IMG/VR virus record: IMGVR_UViG_3300007513_000004
Coordinates: 62,001-126,000 of that record
Source of the DNA: a virus
Length of the DNA: 64,000 bases
Direction: 5' to 3' (one strand)
The translations under genes were made by a program, and so were the position numbers. Shown here in pieces: positions 9,505-17,500 of the stretch (positions within the stretch are counted from its first letter, which is position 1; every line of letters begins with the position of its first letter). The notes under the pieces are model-generated. The model ran no database searches. It was not told where the DNA came from and saw nothing but the letters and a program-made list of their open reading frames with translations.

Positions 9505-10035
9505 ATGATTAAAACAGCAGGTAGTATGTTTGACAAAAAGTCTCCCGAAGACAGAGACGCTATGGAGGCTCTTCTTGAGCAGCTAGATAGAGAAGAGACC
9601 GAAGAGGATTTGACTCACCTTCAAGATACCATTAACAAAATTGAAGAGTCATTAAAAATAATTCGTGAAAGAAATTTCTCTGAAATGTCTGACGAAGAAT
9701 TGCAAGAAGTTGCAGAAGTTGTTGCCAACTTAGACAAGTTCAAGAACGAAATGAATATACTAACTGACCAATACCTGGGGCAAGGAGCCTTAGCGGAAAT
9801 AGACTTGCCGGATGATGTATATCAAGACATCAAGCAAGAATTCGGCCAACCTTCAGAGTATCTTGGATGGGGCGCACGAAAGCCCGGAGATCCAGAGTTT
9901 GGAATGTTTCCTCCAACAATTCCATTAGCCGAAGCATCTTTTATTAATGAATTAGCCAAGATTGCAAATGAATTAGACAATCGTGGTCTTGCGAAAGAAG
10001 CTGATGAGCTTGATAAAATTATATTAAATAAATAA
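9505..10035 (+). CDS. Coiled-coil protein with C-terminal tag (176 aa)
   Basis: I chose ATG 9505 (MIKTAGSMFDKK), preceded by a CAGGG-type site, over an in-frame upstream start at 9439 that would overlap the 59-aa gene. The protein is acidic and helical, with a probable coiled coil at residues 20-85. The last 30 residues are one of the best tag copies: LAKIANELDNRGLAKEADEL, then DKIILNK. This shows that the tag can sit at the C-terminus. Function unknown; it might be a scaffold or cargo protein. Confidence 0.75.
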   Translation: MIKTAGSMFDKKSPEDRDAMEALLEQLDREETEEDLTHLQDTINKIEESLKIIRERNFSEMSDEELQEVAEVVANLDKFKNEMNILTDQYLGQGALAEIDLPDDVYQDIKQEFGQPSEYLGWGARKPGDPEFGMFPPTIPLAEASFINELAKIANELDNRGLAKEADELDKIILNK

Positions 10036-10044
10036 TAATTATCA

Positions 10045-10602
10045 ATGGATAGATTCAATGATGATATTCATCCCATCGATGATTTATATTTCAATATAAA
10101 CAAACTCAAAAAAGACTTAAAAACAATTTATACAGCTGTTCAATACAAGGAAGGCGCTGTATATGGCATAAGCCTAACCAGGCCAGCAGATGGCTCAGAG
10201 GATGATGCTAGAGGCATATTTTGGACAAAGCCTAATGCCTCCGGCGCTGAAGAGCAACGAGAAAAGTATGTTGACGAATCAAGTTATACAAAGTTCTTAG
10301 AAGAAGCAAAAAATACTTATTACTTTGAAGTATATCAAACACTCTGTGAGCATTATAAAATTGGTCGAGTTAGAATTTTAAAACTAAAGCCTAGGACTTC
10401 ATTGAGTTGGCACAGAGATCCAGAGCCAAGAATTCACATCCCCATATTAACAAATCCCGGAGCACTAACTGTCGTTGAAAATTTTGCAACGAACATGCCT
10501 GCTGACGGATCAATCTATTTTATGAATACAATAAAATATCATACGGCAATCAATGGCGGCGAAGAAGATCGCATTCATTTGGTTGCAACTATACTAAGCT
10601 GA
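10045..10602 (+). CDS. 2OG-Fe(II) dioxygenase, aspartyl/asparaginyl beta-hydroxylase-like
   Basis: The double-stranded beta-helix metal motif is visible: SWHRDPEPRIHIPI gives H123 and D125, and KYHTAINGG gives the distal H166. The 2-oxoglutarate-binding Arg is probably R176 in DRIHLVA. This arrangement (HRD, then R-x-H-x-P, then N.....H...N.....R.H) fits the Asp/Arg hydroxylase family. It would hydroxylate a protein side chain or another small target using Fe(II), 2OG and oxygen. The 185-aa length is normal. It is convergent with iscU, and the 3' ends overlap by 28 bp. Target unknown. Confidence 0.75.
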   Translation: MDRFNDDIHPIDDLYFNINKLKKDLKTIYTAVQYKEGAVYGISLTRPADGSEDDARGIFWTKPNASGAEEQREKYVDESSYTKFLEEAKNTYYFEVYQTLCEHYKIGRVRILKLKPRTSLSWHRDPEPRIHIPILTNPGALTVVENFATNMPADGSIYFMNTIKYHTAINGGEEDRIHLVATILS

Positions 10603-10979
10603 ACATTTTTATCTTCCCAATCTTTAACCGCAGCTTTGATCGCATCTTCGGCAAGTACAGAACAATGTATCTTGACCGGCGGCAGGCAAAGCTCTTGAGC
10701 AATTACTGAATTCTTAATATCCTTTGCCTCATCTTTGCTCAATCCTTTTACCAACTCTGTTATAAAAGATGAAGATGCAATGGCCGAACCGCAACCAAAA
10801 GTTTTAAACTTGGCATCCTCGATAACACCATTGCTGTTGATCTTTAGCTGAAGCTTCATCACGTCACCACAGGCAGGCGCGCCGACGACTCCTGTTCCGA
10901 CTCCCTCTTCGTCTTTATCAAACGAACCTACATTCTTGGGATTTTCAAAATGATCTATAACCTTATCCGAATAAGACAT
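10575..10979 (-). CDS. iscU: IscU/NifU-type iron-sulfur cluster scaffold
   Basis: The 134-residue protein aligns over the full IscU fold. The three cluster ligands are present in their usual contexts: C37 in GAPACGDVM (with the conserved Asp two residues later), C62 in TFGCGSAI and C106 in KIHCSVLA. The LPPVKIHC co-chaperone recognition loop is nearly canonical (LPPVK). It would assemble [2Fe-2S] clusters from sulfide supplied by a host cysteine desulfurase. It is the second gene after the 115-aa membrane protein, with 1 bp between them. IscU is uncommon in phages; together with Nfu (50882-51139) it suggests manipulation of Fe-S supply. Confidence 0.92.
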   Translation of the reverse strand: MSYSDKVIDHFENPKNVGSFDKDEEGVGTGVVGAPACGDVMKLQLKINSNGVIEDAKFKTFGCGSAIASSSFITELVKGLSKDEAKDIKNSVIAQELCLPPVKIHCSVLAEDAIKAAVKDWEDKNVQLSIVATK

Positions 10980-10980
10980 G

Positions 10981-11328
10981 TCACTCCCTCCATAATGCTT
11001 GTATTAAAATAATAGCAATAGATAGCAATAAACATACTGCCGTCTTTGTAGTTATACCCTCTCCCTTTAACAAATATGATATTGCTCCAAAGATTATTGT
11101 TGATACGCCAAAACCCAACATCCTTGCGGACCATAATGAACCTGTAGCCTCTACGGCATAGCGCCAGCCAAAATAGAAAGCCATGGATGTTGGTATGGAG
11201 TACATAAATATAGTCAAGAAAGGATGATCATACCACCACTTCCATAAGAATTGAGAATTAGCTTGAAACCAAGCCAGTGTATTTCCTAAGATAAAAAGTA
11301 TAACTGCAATTATAATGGGCTTATTCAC
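10981..11328 (-). CDS. Four-helix membrane protein (115 aa)
   Basis: Four hydrophobic segments are visible (residues about 4-22, 36-55, 68-86, 95-112), separated by short polar loops that include KWWYDHPF and KGEGITTKT. The layout resembles small membrane proteins recurring in large marine phages, but I cannot name a family. An Asn-Lys N-terminus and a basic C-terminus suggest both ends are cytoplasmic. It is followed by iscU after 1 bp, and it faces the tiny plus-strand ORFs across a 90-bp divergent region. Confidence 0.65.
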   Translation of the reverse strand: MNKPIIIAVILFILGNTLAWFQANSQFLWKWWYDHPFLTIFMYSIPTSMAFYFGWRYAVEATGSLWSARMLGFGVSTIIFGAISYLLKGEGITTKTAVCLLLSIAIILIQALWRE

Positions 11329-11418
11329 AAGCTTCTCTTCTTAATGATCAACTATTATTATTTATAGTTAAAACGTGATAAATATAATGTACTTTATCAA
11401 CGTACAATAGGTTATGTT
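11329..11418. promoter_or_regulatory. Divergent intergenic region with candidate promoter elements
   Basis: This 90-bp AT-rich gap separates the minus-strand membrane gene from the tiny plus-strand ORFs. On plus there is a perfect TATAAT at 11383-11388, flanked by an imperfect inverted repeat (GATAAA at 11378, TTTATC at 11393). On minus there is a TATAAATA octamer (11359-11366), 31 bp before the start at 11328, identical to the T4-type late promoter core. Such octamers also occur by chance in this AT-rich sequence, so only the position is suggestive. Confidence 0.3.
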
Positions 11419-11493
11419 ATGAAAAAAATTATCTCTTTATTAATATCTGAAATCGATGACGTTAAAGATGATGAAATAGGCTTTGAAAGATAA
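11419..11493 (+). CDS. Tiny ORF (24 aa)
   Basis: ATG 11419 opens a 24-codon frame (MKKIISLLISE, then an acidic end). Its stop overlaps the start of the next tiny ORF in the form TAATG. The TATAAT at 11383-11388 would place a transcript start shortly upstream. It could be a real leader or mini-protein translationally coupled to the orphan tag; it could also be chance. No family is recognised. Confidence 0.35.
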   Translation: MKKIISLLISEIDDVKDDEIGFER

Positions 11494-11564
11494 TGGACAA
11501 GCTAAGAAAGTTATCTGTATGGTTAAATACTAATGGTTTTAAAAAAGAATCATTAGTTATATAA
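11493..11564 (+). CDS. Orphan tag peptide (23 aa)
   Basis: The whole ORF encodes MDKLRKLSVWLNTNGFKKES followed by LVI. This is the N-terminal half of the helical tag seen in 13 other proteins here, and closest to the copy that starts the 367-aa protein at 8175. It overlaps the preceding ORF as TAATG. It is either a remnant of a tagged gene whose body was deleted, or a free-standing peptide that could compete for the tag's partner. Confidence 0.45.
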   Translation: MDKLRKLSVWLNTNGFKKESLVI

Positions 11565-11565
11565 A

Positions 11566-11727
11566 ATGATCACTCCGCGAATAAAAACCTATAAGAGTCA
11601 TCAGTTTGGATTGGGTGTAACTTTACATGCGGGATCAAATATGTTTAGAAATAAAGTTGTAAACTTCACCATATATTTTTTATGGTGGGAGTTTTCCGCA
11701 AGCCTTGAGCTCTCTAAACGTTTCTAG
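11566..11727 (+). CDS. Small phage ORFan (53 aa)
   Basis: ATG 11566 opens a 53-codon frame, 1 bp after the orphan tag stop. The product has FGLGVTL, then an alternating hydrophobic-aromatic run (FTIYFLWWEFSASLEL), similar in feel to small beta-sheet proteins in large phages. The same DNA contains two hairpins (11661-11694 and 11709-11732), so part of its order may reflect RNA structure rather than coding. Its TAG stop overlaps the stop of the convergent lipoprotein gene. Confidence 0.45.
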   Translation: MITPRIKTYKSHQFGLGVTLHAGSNMFRNKVVNFTIYFLWWEFSASLELSKRF

Positions 11728-11732
11728 AGAGC
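11709..11732. terminator. Hairpin over two convergent stop codons
   Basis: An 8-bp perfect stem (GCTCTCTA at 11709-11716 with TAGAGAGC at 11725-11732) closes an 8-nt loop. It contains the plus-strand TAG of the 53-aa ORF and the minus-strand TAG of the lipoprotein gene. No long T-tract follows on either strand, so it may act as an RNA 3'-end stabiliser or a weak bidirectional terminator. Confidence 0.5.
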
Positions 11733-12476
11733 GTCTTCAACCCAGCCTAATATAACGTCTTCGTTCCAACCATTGAGACCGTTGGTCAATACCATGCCTC
11801 TATCAATAACAACAAGTGTTGGCCAAGCAGATATGGGATATCCTGTCATTCCGGTTAAGTCAACAAAGTCTGCTCTATTTCCAGCAAGAACTGGCGAATC
11901 CACTATTCCATATGTAGTCGCCCAATCTTGTATATCCGTTTCGTCAGGGTCATTGCCTTGAGCATCTTCAATCAAAACAGTCACCCATAAAAATCCTTGT
12001 GGGCCATAAGTGTCTTGATGGGTCTGAACATCACCAGCTATGTTTTTGCATACACCGCACCATATGGTTGAGAAGTCTAATACCATTACTGTGTCATAAT
12101 TATCATAGAGAGTAAACGTATCACCATACTGATCTGTAAGAGAGAAGTCGCAAGGGTGGCTGCCTGGCCACTGATCGCAGTCTGTCCACGTTACAGGGGT
12201 TGGGCTACCTCCGTGAATAGAAGACCCTGGATCGTCTCCTGTGCCCGTATCTACGGCGGAATCGTCATCATCTCCCGAGGTGTCCACAGCAGAGTCGTCA
12301 TCATCTCCCGAGTCATCATCTCCCGAGGTGTCCACAGCAGAATCATCGTCGTCAACCACAGTTACCGTATCTTCCGGAACATCAGCAACATCGTCAAGGT
12401 TTTTATCATTTGAGCTTGAAGTGCATCCGGCAAGCATTGCAAACAATATTATAATTATATTTTTTGTATTAATCAT
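11724..12476 (-). CDS. Thioredoxin-fold (TlpA-like) lipoprotein with Asp-rich linker
   Basis: A type II signal peptide ends in LAGC (C18). Residues about 40-80 form an acidic repeat linker with units of DDDDSAVDTSG. The C-terminal domain is TlpA/peroxiredoxin-like: HPCDFSLTDQYGDTFTLYD, then MVLDFSTIWCGVCKNIAGDV with the redox pair C140-C143, and the cis-Pro region SAWPTLVVID. It would be anchored in the membrane and act as a periplasmic or surface thiol oxidoreductase. It is clearly paralogous to the lipoprotein at 22276-22872. Asp-rich linkers of this type are familiar from Myxococcota lipoproteins, so host-derived acquisition is likely. Confidence 0.85.
   Translation of the reverse strand: MINTKNIIIILFAMLAGCTSSSNDKNLDDVADVPEDTVTVVDDDDSAVDTSGDDDSGDDDDSAVDTSGDDDDSAVDTGTGDDPGSSIHGGSPTPVTWTDCDQWPGSHPCDFSLTDQYGDTFTLYDNYDTVMVLDFSTIWCGVCKNIAGDVQTHQDTYGPQGFLWVTVLIEDAQGNDPDETDIQDWATTYGIVDSPVLAGNRADFVDLTGMTGYPISAWPTLVVIDRGMVLTNGLNGWNEDVILGWVEDAL
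12241..12352. repeat. In-gene short repeats encoding the DDDDSAVDTSG linker
   Basis: Near-identical blocks (TCGTCATCATCTCCCGAG with GTGTCCACAGCAGA) recur three times within the lipoprotein gene. They encode the acidic linker and could expand or contract by slippage. Confidence 0.75.
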
Positions 12477-12591
12477 TTTATTTAATCCTTCTATTTTAAT
12501 AATACTAAGTGTAAGTATAATTAAAAGTGATTTATAATAAATATATAAAATTATTGACTATTAATGTTAAAGGAATATATAGAGCAATAAA
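12477..12591. promoter_or_regulatory. Divergent intergenic region
   Basis: This 115-bp AT-rich gap lies between the minus-strand lipoprotein gene and the plus-strand gene at 12592. On plus, TTGACT (12554-12559) with a 16-bp spacer and TATATA (12576-12581) resembles a sigma70 promoter, but it lies so close to ATG 12592 that the transcript would be almost leaderless. Confidence 0.3.
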
Positions 12592-13014
12592 ATGTCAAAA
12601 GAAAAACTTACACCCAAAGATGTTCACAAGGCTGCGGATAAAGCAGATATAGTATGGGACGATGATGATAATTTTATGGAAGCATCGCACAAGCTGACCG
12701 AGAAGAAGCATCTCGACGATATGTCGGAAAGTGAATTATCTACAATGATTTGTAAAATAGAAAATGATCCAAAGTATTTCAAAAGACAAGCTCACTTTGC
12801 TCCTGGCAAATTTAATCTAAAAAGTAAAAATGAAAAGGGCGAGCCAGAATTTGATTTCTTTAGAAGAAATCATGATTACGAAGGTGACTACTTGGAAAAA
12901 GTAGAACGTCGCTTAAAGCGTTTGTCTAAAACTTTGAAAAAAAGAAAACATAAGCAAGAGGCGAAAGATCTAGGCTCTATGATCAAAACCTTAAAGCCAA
13001 AGAATAAAAAATGA
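12592..13014 (+). CDS. Basic, Lys-rich ORFan (140 aa)
   Basis: The protein is highly charged: the N-terminal third is acidic, and the C-terminal third is a Lys/Arg-rich helix (RRLKRLSKTLKKRKHKQEAK). There is no signal peptide or membrane segment, and I do not recognise the family. The basic tail suggests nucleic-acid binding. A GAG site lies 7 nt before the ATG. Confidence 0.65.
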   Translation: MSKEKLTPKDVHKAADKADIVWDDDDNFMEASHKLTEKKHLDDMSESELSTMICKIENDPKYFKRQAHFAPGKFNLKSKNEKGEPEFDFFRRNHDYEGDYLEKVERRLKRLSKTLKKRKHKQEAKDLGSMIKTLKPKNKK

Positions 13015-13060
13015 TATTTATGCCTACTAATAAAATAAATCAATATGATAACGAGATAGT

Positions 13061-13222
13061 ATGATGAGCACACCAAAGGACTTAATGAAATCTACATTTG
13101 CAAAATGGAAAGATTTGGCAATGCTAAATGGAGACCTAGAAGACTATGTTTTATTTACTATTGCCAAACTATGTTCATTCGCACTAGGACTAGGCGCTGG
13201 ATATTGGATATGGGGAGTGTAA
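13061..13222 (+). CDS. Mini membrane protein (53 aa)
   Basis: ATG 13061 (or 13064) opens a frame that ends in TAA at 13220-13222. A polar N-terminal half is followed by a C-terminal hydrophobic helix (FTIAKLCSFALGLGAGYWIW). It sits 1 bp before the GTG of the next gene, which supports it being translated. Function unknown. Confidence 0.5.
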   Translation: MMSTPKDLMKSTFAKWKDLAMLNGDLEDYVLFTIAKLCSFALGLGAGYWIWGV

Positions 13223-13223
13223 A

Positions 13224-13640
13224 GTGAATAGACTACAAAAAATTTCCAAACTACAGAAGCTTGCAATGCACGACGATCCGGACAAGCAGGTTCAACAAAA
13301 CATATTTGATGCATTAGTTGCAAGCGGACTGCCTGAAGAAATGGCCGCAACGGTTGTTTCAAATATTGGCCGCATGGACATGAGGGATCTATGGAAGAAG
13401 CTCAAGCCAGAACGGGAAGAGCAGGAAGAGCATCGCGATCCGTATGGCTGGAAGCATTCTTGTGGAGAATCTTTTCACCAACTTGATAGCCCTGGAGATC
13501 CCTGCCCAAGCTGCGGAGTAAGCGGCGGCGAAGACGACGAAGGCAGTGGCTGGACCTGGTTTGATGAAGACGATGAAACATGGGAAAAGCGATCAAGAAT
13601 TAATAAGGTAAATCAATTATTAAAAACCGCTAGAAAATGA
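13224..13640 (+). CDS. Zinc-ribbon-like acidic protein (138 aa)
   Basis: The start is GTG at 13224, 1 bp after the previous stop. The centre carries a possible zinc site: KHSCGESFHQLD followed by CPSCGVSGGEDDEG, giving three Cys and nearby His. The N-terminus is basic and helical (NRLQKISKLQKLA) and the C-terminus ends INKVNQLLKTARK. I cannot name a family. The stop overlaps the cytochrome start as ATGA. Confidence 0.6.
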   Translation: MNRLQKISKLQKLAMHDDPDKQVQQNIFDALVASGLPEEMAATVVSNIGRMDMRDLWKKLKPEREEQEEHRDPYGWKHSCGESFHQLDSPGDPCPSCGVSGGEDDEGSGWTWFDEDDETWEKRSRINKVNQLLKTARK

Positions 13641-13942
13641 TAAATCTTTTTGCCATATCTGCGGTCTTCTTCTCAACACCCTCTTTCGCCTCTGATATGA
13701 CAGGCAAACAAATCTATAAAACATATTGCGCAGGATGTCATGGCGACGAAGGTCAAGGCAGCGGAATGTGTCCAAGCTTTGTTGAAGACAAAACAAGACT
13801 GGCAAAGTCTGATGAAGAATTATTATTATCTATAAAGAATGGCAAGGGGATGATGCCAGCATATAGTTGGTTATTTGAAGACGAAGATATCTTAAAGGTA
13901 GTTAAATATTTACGCGATACCTTTGAGGAAGAAGCTAAATAG
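13637..13942 (+). CDS. Small c-type cytochrome with signal peptide
   Basis: The first 18 or so residues form a signal peptide ending SFASD. The mature part of about 83 residues is a class I monohaem cytochrome c: CAGCH at 31-35 is the haem attachment site and the Met in GMMPAY (72 or 73) is the distal ligand, with the C-terminal helix DEDILKVVKYLRDTF. It would be exported, matured by the host Ccm system and carry electrons in the periplasm. It overlaps the upstream gene by 4 bp (ATGA), so it belongs to the same transcript. Its 3' end overlaps the convergent giant gene by 8 bp at a palindrome. A cytochrome c is very unusual in a phage. Confidence 0.9.
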   Translation: MINLFAISAVFFSTPSFASDMTGKQIYKTYCAGCHGDEGQGSGMCPSFVEDKTRLAKSDEELLLSIKNGKGMMPAYSWLFEDEDILKVVKYLRDTFEEEAK

Positions 13943-16900
13943 CAAATTTGCTAAGCATCCAAAGCTTTCTAGCCCTAGCTCTCTTTTCCTCTTCTGAATC
14001 ATCCAAAGGCTCTGACCTCCACACCGTATCTTCCCGGGACTCCTCAGAGACTCCCAGCTTCTCTTCTTGCGGCTCTTGCTCTAGAACCCTTTGGACATCA
14101 GGCTCTTCCATATCAAGTTCTGGTTCATTTAAATCTTCGTAATATTCGCTCATATAATCTTTAGATAACTGCTGCTCTACCTCTTCTTCATCATAAGGAA
14201 CGGGTTTCCAAGGGCCATCATAGCTTGTGCGTTCCCATTGATCTCTTAGGCTAAATCCTTTTTTAAAAAATTCATCATATCCAAGCCCTGTTCGCTTGGG
14301 CCAAATGTTTTTCATTTGTTCAATATAATTTTCGACATCTGCTTCTTGAATCGCAGCCTCTTCGCCCATCTCATTAAATGTCGAAATAGACCAGTACATA
14401 AATCCATAAATAAACTCTGCAAAAACTTCCTCTTTAGCTTTCGGATTTTCTCCACCTAATTTTGTCAACTCCTCTTTTAAGAATTCTATAAACTCTTCGT
14501 CTTTAAAGACGAGGCTTTCCGGATAGTCAGGATCATTGTAATAATATTTAGCCAAAAGCTTATCAACATCGGCTCTGGGGCCGAAGATATTCCATAATGA
14601 CATTTTCTTTTCTTCAAGTTCTTTTTCGTATATCTCTTTAATTGCTGGAAACAAAGACTTGCTAACCTCTTCAATTGCACGAGATAACTTTTCGCTATAA
14701 GAAGAGTTAGGCTTATGCCATCCAAAGTTAATATACATTCTCAAAACCCCTATATGTTTAAGGACCTGATCATTGTAGTTATCTGGATTAAGATTATTTT
14801 CAATCGTATTTTTAATATATTCCTTTAATTTAACTGCCAATGTATAATTAACCTTCCCAAATAGACGAATAAACTTTGGAAGATCCTCTAGCTCGGAATG
14901 CAAATCATGCTTTCTTATCAAATGAAGCATTCTAACTGAGTGCTTAAGGTCCCATATCATATTCCCCAAAACATGCATTTGCAAGTGCCGGGTCGGATGT
15001 CGTTCTTCGTTTAATTTTTGCAAAGAACTAAAAAGAGATCGCCATCTATCTTGAAGAGTATTTTTAATTATAAATTTATATAACTCTGGAAAGTTTTTTC
15101 TTGATGTTGCTTTTCTCAAGAAAGCACTAGTAGCATAATCATCTTTTAAGTCTTCTTTTTTAGCTACATCAACAATAGCCTCTCTCATATCATGGGTCAA
15201 TTCATCAGGAACTAGGCCCTCTGTTTCTTTTATTAATCTGGGGAAAAAGCTAAATATAGACCAAGAGTTAATATTGCCACGAACATCTGGAAGAGTCATT
15301 GTTCCATGGCCATATCTTTCTGGATTTTCCTTTTTTCTAGAAACTTGAGAATTTCGTTCAACATCACGGCGACCAGCATAAGTTCTAAAAAGATCCGTAG
15401 ATTTAATAGCTCTTATTGTAGTTTCTAAAAATAATGGATTTTTATAAAAAAGCCTATTTCTCAAGTAATTAGAACCATAACGAGAACCATAACGCGAAGA
15501 TAATGTATCGTTTAAATATAAATTTGCTATCCTCTTTTTTGTTTCATCAGATACCCCCTTCAGCCTTACGATCCTATTCCATTCAGGAACTACTTGCATA
15601 TGCTTTGTTCCATCAAAATTATCAACTATATTTTTTGCAACAGAATCTGTTAAGTGCTTATATTCCTTTGTCATATGCAAACCAAGACGAAAAAATGAAC
15701 CTGGATCCGTCCTCACCCCTTGTTCGGGCTCAGCCCCGCTGGAAGGATCGACGTTAAATTCATCCGCACTCGCCGGAAGCTCATCTGACCCACCTCCCCG
15801 AGATCCAGCCTCAAGATCATCCTCAGGCTGGTCGTCGTCCTCCCTCTTTAATGAGTCGGGCTCTTCTAATTCTTTTTCTATATTGCTAACAGCTTCATCA
15901 ACTATTCTTTTAAATATTCCACCCCTTCTATACAGCCTGCTGTCTACAGCTCCTTTTACAATTTCAGGGAAAGAATAAGGCGATCCAGAATGTGCGTCCA
16001 ATCCTCCAAAGTTTTCAGCAATACTTTCTGCTAAATCTGGATATTTTTTCAAAATATAAGAATTCTTAAACAAAGACATGATCATCCAATCATTCCCGCC
16101 AGACTCGTTACTGTTCCACCCCAAGCTCCTATCGTCTAACAAAATCTTTTCTGACATTCCTACAATTTTATGTACAGCGGTTTCTTCTCTTTTTTTGATC
16201 ATATCCATTATATTGTCATCAAAGACTTTCCCTCTCCAATTATGTTTTGGATTTAGATAATCAATTATCTTATTTGGACGCATCTCTGTAAGGTTGTCAA
16301 CAGCCTCTTCATGGGCTTCTGAGAAGGCTGTGCTAGAATAAGTCTTTGGAAGATTGTTGAGCAAGTATAATTCAGGATAATCTCTTGCAATATCATCAAG
16401 ATGTTTGGCAAACTCATTTGAGTATACATGATGAACTCGCTCCTTTAAGAGTACGCTTAACAAATAGCGATCATTATTGTGCTCTTTCCCTCTGTATTCA
16501 GAAAATATAAATTTCAAAGTATTTATCAGCTCTGGCTTAAACTCCTCCCTATAACCTCTAAACCATCCTTTTCTTATAAAATCAGCACGACTTTTATTCC
16601 AAACCTCCTTGGCTTCTTTCCAGGAGGTTGGTGGCATCCTGTTATAATCTGTTTGACCCAAGTGCGAAAAGCTATAGCCGCCTTCCTTTAGCCATTCTTT
16701 TATCATTTTTGAATTTGGAATAGAAACGGAAGAGGCGTGATTGCCCGGGCCCTTTATCTCCTTTACAGCATTTCTCTCTATCCTTATACAAGCACCCGCC
16801 TTTCCATTTGGAGATCTTATAGAATAAATCTCACCCTGTTCATCATTTGAATATAAACCCTGCCGAAGACAAAGGCCTAGCTTTTGTCCAAGCTTTTTTC

Positions 16901-17492
16901 TTGCAACTGGATCTACAGACGCAATAGGTTCATAAACAATTTTGCTGCCATTGCTAAAAGAGTATATCACCTTTTTCTCTGCCTCTGAGGCTGCAACAAC
17001 AGGGCCGGCAGGAGCATCGTGCCACTCTTTAGACGCCATCAAAGCATATTCCAAATCGAGATCTGCCAAAACTATAGCCTCACCCTCTGGCCACCCAGAG
17101 CCCAAGAGCCAATCCTTTATCATGGCTATGTCATTTACATCTGGGTATTGCCTATCACTGGCTTTATTAAGCTCTGTCGCTAACCATTTAATAAACTCTT
17201 TTCTATTTGCTGGAATTAAATCTTCATCTATATTATTTCGAACAAACTCTATTGCTTTTGAAGAAAAGTAAGGACCATTCGCAGCCAATTGATTAAGCAT
17301 TCTATAATACTCTCTAGGCTCTTCTCCTTCTTTCTTTGGAAACTCTTTCCTCAAAGCACCTAGGTTGATTCCAGATAAATATTTAGCATCTCTTTCTGCT
17401 GCAGTCTTTATTAAATCTTCTAAATATAAAAACTCAGTATCATGAGATTCTTTTTGCAAGTAACTTGCTAATTTTAACAAACAGTCTTTCAT
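13935..17492 (-). CDS. Tagged giant protein with PcfJ-like domain and helical repeats (1185 aa)
   Basis: Residues 4-31 are a tag copy (LLKLASYLQKESHDTEFLYL). Residues about 170-275 resemble the PcfJ-like domain of plasmid and phage proteins: GLCLRQGLYSNDEQGEIYSI, RSPNGKAGACIRIE and KEIKGPGNHAS. The remaining roughly 800 residues contain degenerate helical repeats marked by YPELY, YPDLAESIAENF, FPEIVKGAVDS and FPELYKFIIKN, like those of the 1450-aa protein at 36057-40409. The last 100 residues are very acidic. It ends at the palindrome shared with the cytochrome gene. Function unknown; size and tag suggest a structural or virion-associated role. Confidence 0.75.
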   Translation of the reverse strand: MKDCLLKLASYLQKESHDTEFLYLEDLIKTAAERDAKYLSGINLGALRKEFPKKEGEEPREYYRMLNQLAANGPYFSSKAIEFVRNNIDEDLIPANRKEFIKWLATELNKASDRQYPDVNDIAMIKDWLLGSGWPEGEAIVLADLDLEYALMASKEWHDAPAGPVVAASEAEKKVIYSFSNGSKIVYEPIASVDPVARKKLGQKLGLCLRQGLYSNDEQGEIYSIRSPNGKAGACIRIERNAVKEIKGPGNHASSVSIPNSKMIKEWLKEGGYSFSHLGQTDYNRMPPTSWKEAKEVWNKSRADFIRKGWFRGYREEFKPELINTLKFIFSEYRGKEHNNDRYLLSVLLKERVHHVYSNEFAKHLDDIARDYPELYLLNNLPKTYSSTAFSEAHEEAVDNLTEMRPNKIIDYLNPKHNWRGKVFDDNIMDMIKKREETAVHKIVGMSEKILLDDRSLGWNSNESGGNDWMIMSLFKNSYILKKYPDLAESIAENFGGLDAHSGSPYSFPEIVKGAVDSRLYRRGGIFKRIVDEAVSNIEKELEEPDSLKREDDDQPEDDLEAGSRGGGSDELPASADEFNVDPSSGAEPEQGVRTDPGSFFRLGLHMTKEYKHLTDSVAKNIVDNFDGTKHMQVVPEWNRIVRLKGVSDETKKRIANLYLNDTLSSRYGSRYGSNYLRNRLFYKNPLFLETTIRAIKSTDLFRTYAGRRDVERNSQVSRKKENPERYGHGTMTLPDVRGNINSWSIFSFFPRLIKETEGLVPDELTHDMREAIVDVAKKEDLKDDYATSAFLRKATSRKNFPELYKFIIKNTLQDRWRSLFSSLQKLNEERHPTRHLQMHVLGNMIWDLKHSVRMLHLIRKHDLHSELEDLPKFIRLFGKVNYTLAVKLKEYIKNTIENNLNPDNYNDQVLKHIGVLRMYINFGWHKPNSSYSEKLSRAIEEVSKSLFPAIKEIYEKELEEKKMSLWNIFGPRADVDKLLAKYYYNDPDYPESLVFKDEEFIEFLKEELTKLGGENPKAKEEVFAEFIYGFMYWSISTFNEMGEEAAIQEADVENYIEQMKNIWPKRTGLGYDEFFKKGFSLRDQWERTSYDGPWKPVPYDEEEVEQQLSKDYMSEYYEDLNEPELDMEEPDVQRVLEQEPQEEKLGVSEESREDTVWRSEPLDDSEEEKRARARKLWMLSKFAI
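13940..13953. terminator. 14-bp palindrome at convergent gene ends
   Basis: TAGCAAATTTGCTA is a perfect palindrome starting on the cytochrome stop codon and lying within the last codons of the convergent giant gene. It could form a cruciform, an RNA hairpin, or be a protein site. Confidence 0.35.
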
Positions 17493-17500
17493 CTAAACCT

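Noticed and set aside
11359-11366. TATAAATA as a T4-type late promoter marking a late gene system
   Set aside because: The octamer also occurs directly before ATG 6323, where it cannot serve that gene, so in this AT-rich DNA single matches are not evidence. Kept only as a low-confidence element.
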